64,000 bases of DNA. It comes from an uncultured Marinobacter sp. (GTDB lineage Bacteria > Pseudomonadota > Gammaproteobacteria > Pseudomonadales > Oleiphilaceae). Location of the stretch: the NCBI RefSeq assembly GCF_947259545.1, contig NZ_CAMYMK010000008.1, positions 558,001 through 622,000 on the forward strand, read 5' to 3'. The position numbers and the translations under genes were made by a program. The notes under the pieces were generated by a model. The model ran no database searches. It was not told the origin of the DNA and saw nothing but the letters and a program-made list of their open reading frames with translations. Within the stretch, counting starts at the first letter, position 1. Every line of letters starts with the position of its first letter. Below, one piece after another: positions 34,918 through 43,917 of this stretch.

Positions 34918-37556
34918 AACTCCAGCGCCTTCGCATTGAACAGTTGCGACAATTCCGGCAGCCCCTCGAGTTGAACGAGCTGGGGCCCGGCCTCAACCTT
35001 ATTCATGGCCCCAATGAGTCGGGCAAAAGTACCCTGGTGCGGGCCATTCGTGCGGCCTTCTTTGAACGCCACAGATCCAGCAGTGTGGATGACCTGAGAC
35101 CCTGGGGGGATTCATCGGCAGCGCCATCCGTGGAACTGGATTTTCAATGCCAGGGCGCACAGTGGCAGCTCCGGAAGCGCTTCCTGCAACAGAAGCGATG
35201 CGATCTCCAGGTAGCCGGCGACAGTTACTCCGGGGAAGAAGCGGAGGACAAGCTGGCGGACCTGTTGGGCTTCCAGTTCGCCTCCCGGGGTGCCAGCCAG
35301 GACAAGCACTGGGGGATTCCGGGCCTGCTATGGGTGGAGCAGGGCAGCGGACAGAATGTTCACGATGCCGTTGCCTACGCCGGTGATCACCTGAAATCGG
35401 CCCTGAACAGCCTCCTGGGAGAAGTGGCCAGCAGCGGCGGAGACGATGTTATCCAACAGGTGCAAAGCCAGCGTGCCGAATTGCTGACAGCCACCGGTAA
35501 GCCCCGGGGTGACTACGCCCGTTTGGGCGAGGAACAAAGCCAACTGGCCGCCGAACTGAAGGCACTGGACGAGCGGGTGACGCACTATCAGTCCATGGTC
35601 GACCGGTTAGGCGAGTTGCGCCAGCGCTATCAGCGTAATGAGCAGGAACGGCCATGGGAAGCCGCACGCCAGAGCCAGCGCGAGGCGGAAAACCGCTTCC
35701 GCGAGATTGAACAGTGGCAACAGGAACAGAAACGGGAACAGCAGGCACTGGATGATTGCCGGCAGACGCTCGACCTTCTGCGGCGGCAACAGCAGCAATC
35801 GCAAGTTGCGGCCCGTAAGCTGACCGAACGTGAGCAGACGCTGGCACACTGCAAAGAAACCGTGAATACCCTGAAGACCAGGGAAGAGCAGGTGACCGTT
35901 GCCCAACAACAGGCCCGTAAGGCTTACGACAAGGCCCGCCAGCAGGTGAGGGTGGCAAAGGAGCAGGAACAGCGTAACCGCCTGGACAACGATATCAAAC
36001 AGTTGCAGGTTCAACTGGAAACGCTCGGTAAAAACCTGGAGAAGGCCCGCGCCCATCAGGTGGAGCTTCAGGAAACCCGCAACCAGCAGCAGGCCAACCC
36101 ACTTGACCTGGAGGCGCTGGAAGCCCTGCGGAAGACGCAGCACCAACTGGAGCAGGAGCGGGTTCGATCACAGACCATCGCGACCCGGCTGCACTACGTC
36201 CTGGAGAGTGGCCAGGCGTTGACGCTGAATGGTCAGTCCCTCCAGGGAGAAGGAGACAAGCTGTTACTGGAAGCCACCACCCTGGCATTACCCGGTATAG
36301 GCGAGCTGACCATTACCCCGGGCGGCGACGACCTCGCCCGGGTTCAGCGCCAGCTGGAGCGATTGCAGGAGAGTTACGACAATCAGCTCAAGTCGATGAA
36401 GGTCGATTCCCCCGAGCAGGCAGGAAAACTGGCCGAGCAACAGGCGCAACGCAAGGAAACCATCCAGCGCCTTGAGGCGTTGCTGGCTTCCATTGCTCCC
36501 CAGGGTGTGGACGTATTGGAGAGCCAGAAACAGGAGCTTATCAGACGGCTGGAACAGCTTCAGTCGGAGCAGAAAGCCTTGTCGGGGATTCCGGGGGAGC
36601 CGTTGTCCCTGACCAGCACGGAAGCAGCACTGGAACTGGCGGAACAGCAATTACGGGAGGCCGATGGCAACCTCCAGGAGCACAGCAAGCAACTGTTTGC
36701 CGCCACCCAGGCACTGGAGAACGCGCAGGCTGAATGGCAGCAGCTGAAAGGTGAACTGGAAAACCCGGAACGACAGGCTGCAGAGCGGTCCCTCCAAACC
36801 CAAATTGCCGAAACCGGGGAGCGGGAGACAAGGCTGCAACAGTCCGTCAACAAGCGTCAGGAGCAGATTGACGAGGCTCGCCCGGAACTGCTGCAGCAGG
36901 ATATGGCTCGCTTCAAGGCCAGTGCCGAACAGCTGGAACGCAGCCACCAACAGGAAGCCCTGGAGCTGACCAGTCTCGAGAGCAAACTGGAAAGCCAGGG
37001 GGCTGAAGGGCTGGAGGAGCAACGGGAAGAGGTGGCTGCACGGCTGGAGCACGTGAATCGCCGCTATACCGAGTTGCATCGACGCGCCGAGGCGCTGAAT
37101 TTGCTGCTTACTCTCCTGCAGGAAAAGCGTCAGGCGCTGACCCGTCGGCTCCAGGCACCGCTGCAAAAACACCTGAATCACTACCTGGGCGTGCTGTTCC
37201 CAAAGGCAGACCTGGATGTAGACGACAACCTGATGCCCGGCCAGTTGACCCGCACCGGCCAGCAGGGGCCGGAAACCGGAGACGTCCTGGAACTGAGCTT
37301 CGGGGCGAGGGAGCAGATGGGGCTGATCAGCCGTCTGGCCTACGCGGATTTGCTGCGGGAAGCCGGCCGCCCGACCCTGATCATCCTCGACGATACTCTG
37401 GTGCACAGTGATCGCCAGCGCCTGGATCAGATGAAGCGCATTCTGTTCGACGCAGCCAGCCGGCATCAGGTGTTGCTGTTCACCTGCCACCCGGAAAACT
37501 GGCAGGATCTGGGCGTGGCGCCCCGGGATCTCGAGGCATTGAAGACCGCAGATTAA
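34914..37556 (+). CDS. SbcC/Rad50-like (YhaN-type) AAA ATPase
   Basis: 880 residues. Walker A GPNESGKST lies near residues 32-40. Long coiled coils (about 185-430 and 510-740) follow. A C-terminal ATPase half has the signature ELSFGAREQMGLISRLAYADLL and Walker B LIILDDTLVHSD. A CxxC zinc hook is not visible in the coiled-coil centre. That, and the long N-terminal insert DKHWGIPGLLWVEQG, point to the YhaN/AAA_27 branch rather than classical SbcC. It should drive the Mre11-like partner in ATP-controlled end processing. Confidence 0.88.
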   Translation: MKLQRLRIEQLRQFRQPLELNELGPGLNLIHGPNESGKSTLVRAIRAAFFERHRSSSVDDLRPWGDSSAAPSVELDFQCQGAQWQLRKRFLQQKRCDLQVAGDSYSGEEAEDKLADLLGFQFASRGASQDKHWGIPGLLWVEQGSGQNVHDAVAYAGDHLKSALNSLLGEVASSGGDDVIQQVQSQRAELLTATGKPRGDYARLGEEQSQLAAELKALDERVTHYQSMVDRLGELRQRYQRNEQERPWEAARQSQREAENRFREIEQWQQEQKREQQALDDCRQTLDLLRRQQQQSQVAARKLTEREQTLAHCKETVNTLKTREEQVTVAQQQARKAYDKARQQVRVAKEQEQRNRLDNDIKQLQVQLETLGKNLEKARAHQVELQETRNQQQANPLDLEALEALRKTQHQLEQERVRSQTIATRLHYVLESGQALTLNGQSLQGEGDKLLLEATTLALPGIGELTITPGGDDLARVQRQLERLQESYDNQLKSMKVDSPEQAGKLAEQQAQRKETIQRLEALLASIAPQGVDVLESQKQELIRRLEQLQSEQKALSGIPGEPLSLTSTEAALELAEQQLREADGNLQEHSKQLFAATQALENAQAEWQQLKGELENPERQAAERSLQTQIAETGERETRLQQSVNKRQEQIDEARPELLQQDMARFKASAEQLERSHQQEALELTSLESKLESQGAEGLEEQREEVAARLEHVNRRYTELHRRAEALNLLLTLLQEKRQALTRRLQAPLQKHLNHYLGVLFPKADLDVDDNLMPGQLTRTGQQGPETGDVLELSFGAREQMGLISRLAYADLLREAGRPTLIILDDTLVHSDRQRLDQMKRILFDAASRHQVLLFTCHPENWQDLGVAPRDLEALKTAD

Positions 37557-37754
37557 ATAATCGTCAAATCTTGCAAAATTTTGCCGGACATTTGTTGCAT
37601 AGACTACTCTTTGAGCAGGTGTATCGAATATGTAACAGGTGGCGCTTCGGTGGTCCACCCGTTAATGAGTGAGTTCAGGAAGACGCGAAAGGAAGTCAGG
37701 TGAACCAGGGTGTTCTCCTGTTCGCGCCGGCCTAAATAAAAGGGAGTATTTGCT

Positions 37755-38711
37755 GTGGTCAAAACAACAACTGTCGGAATTCTGGCAATCGCATCCGTAT
37801 CCGTTTGGGGCTTAACCGCTTGTGGCGGCGGAGGCGGTGGCAGTAGCAGTAGCAATGATGAAACGCCAACCGAAAAACCTTCCAGCGCCTCCATTGAGGA
37901 AGATCCGGGTGGTTACGCCGAGAAACAGGTAAGCATCAGCAGCCAGACAGAGACTGACGCAATCCTCGTTTTGTACGAGGATGCTGAGAATGCCTATCTG
38001 CTGGCAGAGCAAGTGGACAATGCCGTTTCCTCTCGGTCACCCTCCAATGTCTCCGGCAATGAGCTGACGTACGACTGTGACAACAATGGTACCGTTGTTA
38101 TCACAGTGAACAGTGACGATGTCAGCGACGATGAGCGCTGGCGGTTCAATAATTGCGAGTTGAGCACGCCGACCTTCGGGAGTATTGTCCTCAACGGCGA
38201 TTATTCCTACGTCAACGAAGTGATGAGCAATGGCAATGCCGGCTTTCAGGTCTTTAATTTGACCGGGACCGTCATCTCGTCTGGCGACGACATTGTCGCC
38301 AAGGGGCTGGATGAGTGGGAGATCGTTGACAGTGGTGGCGTGCGCACTGAAACCTACCGGACCGACGCGCTGGAATTCATCCTCGGAAATGACTACTTCG
38401 CCATCGCCAATGCAGTGACCACGCTGGAGGCAGATAGTTCCGGTGTGGATATCTCGCTTGAGTCCAAACTCATAGGGTCAGCCCTTGGTGGATATATTAA
38501 TATCTCCACACAAAAATCCGTTTTCGTGGCTTCCGGTGAGAATTGCCCGCAAAGCGGTATTGTCAAACTGGGGGGAGACGGTGGCACATTTGCCGAGATC
38601 CGCTACGGCGACGATATGAACGGTACCGGTGGCCCCGATGATGAGGCTGTGGTGGAGATAAATAGCAGTAATCAAGTGTTTTACCAGACCTGTGATGACC
38701 TGATTTTCTAA
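37755..38711 (+). CDS. Lipoprotein of unknown function
   Basis: 318 residues from GTG 37755. Signal peptide with lipobox SVWGLTAC and a Gly/Ser-rich linker (CGGGGGGSSSSN). The mature part is acidic and beta-rich with two Cys pairs (LTYDCDNNG ... FNNCELST and GENCPQSG ... YQTCDD) that could form disulfides. It looks like an all-beta surface protein. I recognise no family. It stands alone, with a clear terminator 15 bases downstream and a 198-base upstream gap. Confidence 0.72.
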   Translation: MVKTTTVGILAIASVSVWGLTACGGGGGGSSSSNDETPTEKPSSASIEEDPGGYAEKQVSISSQTETDAILVLYEDAENAYLLAEQVDNAVSSRSPSNVSGNELTYDCDNNGTVVITVNSDDVSDDERWRFNNCELSTPTFGSIVLNGDYSYVNEVMSNGNAGFQVFNLTGTVISSGDDIVAKGLDEWEIVDSGGVRTETYRTDALEFILGNDYFAIANAVTTLEADSSGVDISLESKLIGSALGGYINISTQKSVFVASGENCPQSGIVKLGGDGGTFAEIRYGDDMNGTGGPDDEAVVEINSSNQVFYQTCDDLIF

Positions 38712-38726
38712 CAGGTAACTTGCATT

Positions 38727-38762
38727 GCGGGCGGAAAAGATAACTTCCGCCCGCGCTTCTTC
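38727..38762 (+). terminator. Terminator of the lipoprotein gene
   Basis: Perfect 10-base stem GCGGGCGGAA / TTCCGCCCGC with an 8-base loop, followed by a T-rich stretch GCTTCTTCCT. It lies just after the stop at 38711. Confidence 0.75.
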
Positions 38763-38806
38763 CTGGTAACTTCCGGGGTAAACTGGTCAGAATCCCGATT
38801 CGTGAA

Positions 38807-39340
38807 TCAGAGGGTTTGCACCGAGTTAACATTCCGGGATTGGAGAAGCGATCTTGCCTCCTGAAGCTGCTGTGCGCTGGAAGCGTGAACCGCCACAACA
38901 TATTTGCCCTTGCGCAAGGCAGATTGCGCTTTGATCAGGTAGGGGGTGTGATCTGGTCGAATCGTAACCGCCCCAGCCATCAAAAGCCCAACAATCAAGC
39001 CGAGGGCTGCAAACACGGAAGCGGCGACCACGCCGTTCTGTGCGACAAGGGCCAGTCCAGAGGCGCTCATAACGAGAAACAGGAGAAATCCCAGGGCGGC
39101 CCCGCCGATCCCCAGGCCGATATGGGAGCGTACCAGTGTGTGCCATATGCCCTGATCTTCAGGCTCCAGTCCCTCGCCCGGGTGCCTATCAGAGGGCCTG
39201 AGAACGGTGACCTGTTCTTTCGCCAGACTTGTGCTGTCACACAGGGATTTTGCCATCCCCCTGGCGTCCGTCTCTGTCTCAAAGACTGCGGCCACTTTGT
39301 GGTCTTCGTGCTCTCCGGTCAGACTCATTGAGGATTTCAT
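38807..39340 (-). CDS. Membrane protein with glycine-zipper helices, unknown function
   Basis: 177 residues. The start at 39340 is fixed by a near-perfect AGGAGGT 6 bases upstream. The N-terminal soluble part (about 1-70) begins with AAVFETETDARGMAKSLCDS, like proteins that detect or modify small ligands. Two membrane helices follow (about 74-135; GLGIGGAALGFLLFLVMSAS and AALGLIVGLLMAGAV), rich in Gly. A C-terminal VAVHASSAQQLQEARSLL segment repeats the N-terminal fold. Its relatives are sometimes labelled RibA by transfer; nothing in this sequence supports that. Confidence 0.65.
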   Translation of the reverse strand: MKSSMSLTGEHEDHKVAAVFETETDARGMAKSLCDSTSLAKEQVTVLRPSDRHPGEGLEPEDQGIWHTLVRSHIGLGIGGAALGFLLFLVMSASGLALVAQNGVVAASVFAALGLIVGLLMAGAVTIRPDHTPYLIKAQSALRKGKYVVAVHASSAQQLQEARSLLQSRNVNSVQTL

Positions 39341-39472
39341 CGGAATACCTCCTGAGTATCTCAGCGGATTGACGGGGCACTTTGGAGCTTTGCCCCACAC
39401 ATACCAATCTACAACTTATAAACCTGTATTTCGAATGACGGTATGGCAATGTGGCACCACCGATACACAGGT

Positions 39473-40147
39473 TTACCAGGCCAGCCAGATTACGTGACGT
39501 GCACCCTTTCCGGGGCGCAGGGCACGCACCGTAACCGGCTCCACTGAAAAGCCGGCACGACGGAGTCTTTCGGTAAAGGCGTGCTCGGGGCCGGCGGACC
39601 AATAGGCCAGGATGCCATCCGGGCGCAGAGATTGCTGGGCGGCGGCAATGCCGGCGGGCGAATAAATCCAGTTGTTCTCTTTGCGGGTCAGTCCTTCCGG
39701 CCCGTTGTCCACATCCAGCAGGATGGCGTCCCAGTCGCCATCGCCGCTTCTGAGTAATTCCGCCACATCGCCAATATGAACGCTGGCCCTCGAATCGTTC
39801 AACGGATACCCGGCCGCAGCCCCCAGCGGTCCCCGGTTCCACGCCTCCACCTCGGGCACCAGCTCAGCTACCGTTACCCGGGCATCGTCGCCCAGAGCTG
39901 ACAGCGCCGCTGCCAGTGTAAATCCCATACCGAGCCCGCCGATCAACACACGGGGTTCGGGTTGCCCGGCGATGCGCTCACAGGCAAGGGTAGCCAGGGC
40001 ATCCTCGGAGCCGTGTATCCGGCTGTTCATCAGCTCGCCGGTGGTACCGGCAATCTTGATAGAGAATTCATCGTTGCGTTGCAGCAGACGCAACTGGGTT
40101 CCCTTGCCGGGAATGGTGGCGGTGCCGATTTCGTTAAAGCGGGCCAT
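39473..40147 (-). CDS. Spermidine-synthase-like class I methyltransferase fold protein
   Basis: 224 residues. The AdoMet/dcAdoMet-binding fold shows in RVLIGGLGMGFTLAAALSAL, VTVAELVPEVEAW, ASVHIGDVAELL and DAILLDVDNGPEGL. These match spermidine synthase-like proteins. The protein is shorter than true SpeE and lacks the usual N-terminal tetramer domain, so polyamine synthesis is not assured. It stands alone on the minus strand, facing the start of the metal region. Confidence 0.78.
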   Translation of the reverse strand: MARFNEIGTATIPGKGTQLRLLQRNDEFSIKIAGTTGELMNSRIHGSEDALATLACERIAGQPEPRVLIGGLGMGFTLAAALSALGDDARVTVAELVPEVEAWNRGPLGAAAGYPLNDSRASVHIGDVAELLRSGDGDWDAILLDVDNGPEGLTRKENNWIYSPAGIAAAQQSLRPDGILAYWSAGPEHAFTERLRRAGFSVEPVTVRALRPGKGARHVIWLAW

Positions 40148-40321
40148 TGCGGTTCCGGTTGGCGGATTGGGGGTGCATCATAACTCATGGATGCTTGCAT
40201 AGGTTATGTCTTTGGCCGCCTGATCCGTGCCGAACGAGGTAACAACGTATTTGCCTTGTGTCGCAAATGCATACTTTTGCAATACGCGAAGAGTTTGGAT
40301 AATCTGCCAATCTCTATTCAG

Positions 40322-40720
40322 ATGCAGATGAGAGATGATGTGTTTCTGAGCCAAGCCCAATTCACTACCAGCAAAGGCATCCTGACGGTCACTGTGCTGT
40401 CATTGATGATTCTTTTTCGTGGTGCGTGGGCCTTCGACCAGAACGTTCATGAGGCGTCACAGAGCCTTTCTCTTGCCGAGTTCGCTGAAAATCATGGTCA
40501 CTTTCACCCCTCCTCCCTTGATCATCTCCATGTCTATACTGCCGAGATGACAGACTGGGATCATTTGCTGCTACATGCACTCAGCGCGTTTGATAACCAT
40601 GTGCCTTTGAAACTGGCCGTGGTGCGATCTCCTTCCGGGCAAGATCAGCCCGAGTTGCAAAACACGCCATCACCTCTTCCCGAGCAGGCGTTCTCGGTGT
40701 ATCGCCCTCCAAAAGCCTGA
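40322..40720 (+). CDS. Small exported protein at the head of the metal gene set
   Basis: About 132 residues from ATG 40322; the frame is open back to 40187, and no start has a clear ribosome site. The best landmark is a signal peptide ending GILTVTVLSLMILFRGAWA/FD. The mature part is His-rich in the middle (ENHGHFHPSSLDHLHVY, WDHLLLHALSAFDNH), suggesting metal binding, and ends in a Pro-rich tail. I recognise no family. It lies 68 bases before a HupE/UreJ gene on the same strand and probably belongs to that transcription unit. Confidence 0.55.
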   Translation: MQMRDDVFLSQAQFTTSKGILTVTVLSLMILFRGAWAFDQNVHEASQSLSLAEFAENHGHFHPSSLDHLHVYTAEMTDWDHLLLHALSAFDNHVPLKLAVVRSPSGQDQPELQNTPSPLPEQAFSVYRPPKA

Positions 40721-40788
40721 ATTCGCTCCCTGATTTTGGCGTTTCAACGCCATTCACAAGTTTTAGTTCATAATTCGGAGATAACCGA

Positions 40789-41520
40789 ATGAATTCTATG
40801 TCGTTATTGCGTTTTTCGAACGCAGGTGCAGGTGTGCGTGGTTTGTTGCTTTTTGTGGCAACCTTCGCTTACGTGCTGTTTTCCCCTCTGCTCTTTGCCC
40901 ATGGCGTCGAAGAGGGCGATGCCTTGTTCATTGAGCAAGTCACCGGGGCACAATGGTTGCCCTTTATCTATCTCGGTGCCAAACACATGGTGACCGGTTA
41001 TGACCACCTGCTGTTCCTGGCGGGGGTTATTTTCTTTTTGTACCGCATGAAGGATGTGGGTATCTATGTGACCCTGTTTGCCGTGGGGCACAGCGTTACC
41101 CTCCTGTATGGCGTGCTCAGCGAAACTCATGTCAATGCTTACATGGTTGACGCCATCATCGGTTTTTCTGTTGTCTACAAGGCCATGGATAATCTGGGCG
41201 CTTTTCGGCGCTGGTTCGGGGTTCAGCCCAATACCAAAGTTGCCGTTCTCGTCTTCGGGTTCTTTCATGGCTTTGGTCTGGCCACAAAGCTTCAGGACTT
41301 TACGCTGTCAGAGGATGGGCTGGTGGCCAACATTCTCGCGTTCAATGTCGGAGTTGAGATTGGTCAGCTGATGGCTCTGGGCGTGATTCTGATTGCCATG
41401 AATTTCTGGCGCAGAACCGATGTCTTTCCTCGTCAGGCCTTTGCCGCCAATGTCCTTTTAATGAGTGCCGGTTTCATGCTGATGGGGTATCAGTTGACTG
41501 GCCTGTATACCGTTTCCTGA
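40789..41520 (+). CDS. HupE/UreJ-family membrane protein (second copy)
   Basis: 243 residues. One N-terminal signal-like helix is followed by a short periplasmic loop with His (LFAHGVEEGD) and about six membrane helices. It shares the family motifs of the copy at 18750: GYDHLLFLAGVIFFLY, AVGHSVTLLYGV, FFHGFGLATKL and LAFNVGVEIGQL. It lacks the large periplasmic domain of that copy. It is likely a metal permease-like protein. An ATG one codon after the start (40798) is also possible. The next gene starts 11 bases downstream with GAGGAGA as its ribosome site. Confidence 0.85.
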   Translation: MNSMSLLRFSNAGAGVRGLLLFVATFAYVLFSPLLFAHGVEEGDALFIEQVTGAQWLPFIYLGAKHMVTGYDHLLFLAGVIFFLYRMKDVGIYVTLFAVGHSVTLLYGVLSETHVNAYMVDAIIGFSVVYKAMDNLGAFRRWFGVQPNTKVAVLVFGFFHGFGLATKLQDFTLSEDGLVANILAFNVGVEIGQLMALGVILIAMNFWRRTDVFPRQAFAANVLLMSAGFMLMGYQLTGLYTVS

Positions 41521-41531
41521 GGAGACAGATC

Positions 41532-42131
41532 ATGCAAGACATTTCAGATATGGATCGCGAAGGGCTTCCTTCCTCAAAGAGTTTGTTCAAAGCAACCGGC
41601 ATTGCCGCCCTGATCGGCACGGCTGTTTTGGTCACAACGATTTTACCTGCCGAGTATGGGATTGATCCGACCGGCCTTGGCCAGAAGATGGGTCTCACCA
41701 TGCTCAGCCAGGCGAATGCAGCAGAGTTATCATCTCCGGAGCCTGCTGCGCCTTCTGCCAACAACTTGCTGGCGCTTCCTGCAGGCCCTGTATGGAAAAC
41801 CTCGGGCAAGCTGAGTTCCGATAGCACGACGGTGACCCTTAAACCGGATGAAGGGCTGGAGGTGAAAGCCACGATGAACGCCGGTGACCGCATGGTATTT
41901 AACTGGGCTTCAGAAGGCGGGCCGGTGAACTTTGACATGCACGGTGAACGTTTTAATGACGGAGACAATTTCACCAGTTACTGGCAGGGACGCAATGAGC
42001 TTAATGCAAGTGGTGCTTTTGAGGCGCCATTTGACGGTACCCATGGCTGGTATTGGCGGAATCGTGGTGACGAAACAGTCACTATTGTTCTCCAGACCAG
42101 TGGGTTCTACGACAATATCAGCAAGAAATAA
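41532..42131 (+). CDS. Membrane-anchored periplasmic protein of the HupE cluster
   Basis: 199 residues. A cytoplasmic N-terminus (about 1-20), a single membrane anchor (about 24-42, IAALIGTAVLVTTILPA), a Pro/Ala linker, then a soluble beta domain (about 85-195). That domain has LKPDEGLEVKATMNAGDRMVFNWASEGGPVNFDMHGE, SGAFEAPFDGTHGWYWRNRGDETVTIVLQTSGFY. It matches proteins usually called transmembrane anchor protein in metal-resistance clusters. The His and Met residues of the beta domain could bind copper, which is inference. It is probably co-transcribed with the genes on both sides. Confidence 0.75.
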   Translation: MQDISDMDREGLPSSKSLFKATGIAALIGTAVLVTTILPAEYGIDPTGLGQKMGLTMLSQANAAELSSPEPAAPSANNLLALPAGPVWKTSGKLSSDSTTVTLKPDEGLEVKATMNAGDRMVFNWASEGGPVNFDMHGERFNDGDNFTSYWQGRNELNASGAFEAPFDGTHGWYWRNRGDETVTIVLQTSGFYDNISKK

Positions 42132-42160
42132 TCAATCGATCATCACTTAGGAGTTATTCC

Positions 42161-42508
42161 ATGAAAAAGTTTATCCAGGCGCTCACAGCCATCATTGTTT
42201 TTTCATCCGCGGGCCAGGCTCTTGCCGGTGCCGGTCATAGCCACGGAGTATCCGAGCCCATTTCCAAAGAACAGGCAGTGCAGAGAGCTTCATTGATCAA
42301 GCAGCAACTGGTTACCTCGCAGCAGATCTCCTCCACATGGACAGAGGTCGCTGGAGGCAACACCGAGCAGCGCTCTACCGCGGGAGGAAACCTGTGGGTG
42401 GTGGAGTACGCCAATCCCAAGGCGGAAGATGATAATAAGGGCAAGCTGTTCGTGTTCCTGGATGAGTTTGGTAACCCGGTGGGTGCCAACCACTCCGGCG
42501 ATCTCTAA
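42161..42508 (+). CDS. DUF6488-type small exported protein
   Basis: 115 residues. Signal peptide (about 1-22), then GAGHSHGVSEPISKEQAVQRA at the mature N-terminus with a HSH metal-binding look, and a small domain ending LFVFLDEFGNPVGANHSGDL. I recall this pattern as DUF6488, usually next to HupE/UreJ and the membrane-anchored protein, as here. TAGGAG lies upstream of the ATG. A role in metal delivery in the periplasm is inference from context. Confidence 0.72.
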   Translation: MKKFIQALTAIIVFSSAGQALAGAGHSHGVSEPISKEQAVQRASLIKQQLVTSQQISSTWTEVAGGNTEQRSTAGGNLWVVEYANPKAEDDNKGKLFVFLDEFGNPVGANHSGDL

Positions 42509-42526
42509 GACTGCTAGAAAACGGTA

Positions 42527-42559
42527 GGAGGTACGCTATCCATAGGGTAGCGCACCTCC
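42527..42559 (+). terminator. Hairpin between the DUF6488-type gene and the MFS gene
   Basis: GGAGGT pairs with ACCTCC and, after one A-C mismatch, CGCTA pairs with TAGCG, closing on a very short loop. There is no T-run, so it may be an attenuator or an mRNA-stabilising stem rather than a true terminator. Confidence 0.5.
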
Positions 42560-42612
42560 CCTGCATGTTGTTGATGGAGCAGTTGCCCGATGCTTCCAGT
42601 TCCGGATAGACC

Positions 42613-43917
42613 ATGCTCGAAATCCTGAAACACCGCACCTATCGCCATTTGTTCCTGGCCCAGGTAGTGGCCCTGTTGGGAACCGGATTGGCTACCGTGG
42701 CGTTGAGCCTTCTGGCGTTTGATCTGACAGGTAGCGACGCCGGCCAGGTTGTGGGTACAGCGATGGCGATAAAGATGGTCGCCTACGTGGTGATCGCACC
42801 GCTGGCCTCTGCATTGGCTGAGAGTGTGTCTCGCCGGGTGATGCTGGTGTCGCTGGACCTGGTGCGTGCGGCAACCGCGTTAGCACTTCCCTTTGTTAAC
42901 GAAGTCTGGGAGGTGTATGTGCTGATTGCATTACTCCAGTCTGCGTCCGCTGCCTTCACCCCCACGTTTCAGTCAACCATTCCGGATACGCTGTCGGACG
43001 AGGAGGAGTATACCCGGGCCTTGTCCCTTTCCCGCCTTGCCTATGATCTGGAAAATCTTGTCAGCCCGGCTCTGGCGGCTGTGTTGTTGCTGGTCACTAG
43101 TTGGCATGGTCTGTTTTCGGGAACCGTTATAGGATTCATAGCGTCGGCGCTGTTGGTGGTTTCGGTGGCTTTGCCGTCGAGTACTGCATCTGGAAAACGT
43201 CGGGGTGTGTACGAGCGCGCCCGGCGGGGATTCACAATCTTTCGGGCAACGCCCCGCTTGCGTGGTTTGATGGCATTGAACCTTGTTGTCAGCCTGGCGG
43301 GCGCCATGGTGATAGTGAACACAGTGGTACTGGTTCAGGGTCAGTTCGGCCTGACTGACCAACACACCGCGATGGCTTTTGCCGCATTTGGTGGTGGTTC
43401 CATGCTGGCAGCACTGGCATTGCCTGCGTTGCTCAAGCGGTGGCAGGATCGCGGGGTCATGCTGACAGGAGCGGGCGTACTTATTTCTGGTTTGGTCCTT
43501 GCGCTGCCTGCCAGTAATCTGGCCTGGTTGCTCCCGGTCTGGGCCTGGCTTGGTGTTGGCTTTTCAACCGTCCAAACGCCCATAGGCAGGCTGCTGACCA
43601 GGTCGTCCCATGCAGAAGACCGTCCTGCCTTATTTGCTGCCCAGTTTTCGTTATCTCACGCTGGCTGGCTTGTTGCCTATCCGCTGGCAGGGTGGCTGGG
43701 ATCTGTGGCGGGCATCCAGATTACCCTGATCGTCCTGGCGGTTCTCGCCCTGGCGTCCTTGATCCCGGCAGTACGAATGTGGCCGGCTGATGACCCGATC
43801 GAGATCCTGCACCATCATGATGACCTGCCGGCTGATCACCCCCATACAGCAACATCGGGATCCCGGCATTCCCACCACTACATCATTGACGAGCTGCACC
43901 CGAGGTGGCCGGGATAG
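42613..43917 (+). CDS. MFS transporter with histidine-rich C-terminal tail
   Basis: 434 residues, about twelve membrane helices. It starts LKHRTYRHLFLAQVVALLGTGLATVALSLLAFDLTG, the pattern of the EntS/MFS_3 branch. The region around residue 70 (ALAESVSRRVMLVSLDLVRA) matches the loop 2-3 signature area. The last 35 residues contain nine His with Asp (LHHHDDLPADHP, SRHSHHYIIDELH), a probable metal-binding tail in the cytoplasm. Such exporters occur with HupE/DUF6488 genes in metal-resistance islands. The substrate is not known. Confidence 0.83.
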   Translation: MLEILKHRTYRHLFLAQVVALLGTGLATVALSLLAFDLTGSDAGQVVGTAMAIKMVAYVVIAPLASALAESVSRRVMLVSLDLVRAATALALPFVNEVWEVYVLIALLQSASAAFTPTFQSTIPDTLSDEEEYTRALSLSRLAYDLENLVSPALAAVLLLVTSWHGLFSGTVIGFIASALLVVSVALPSSTASGKRRGVYERARRGFTIFRATPRLRGLMALNLVVSLAGAMVIVNTVVLVQGQFGLTDQHTAMAFAAFGGGSMLAALALPALLKRWQDRGVMLTGAGVLISGLVLALPASNLAWLLPVWAWLGVGFSTVQTPIGRLLTRSSHAEDRPALFAAQFSLSHAGWLVAYPLAGWLGSVAGIQITLIVLAVLALASLIPAVRMWPADDPIEILHHHDDLPADHPHTATSGSRHSHHYIIDELHPRWPG

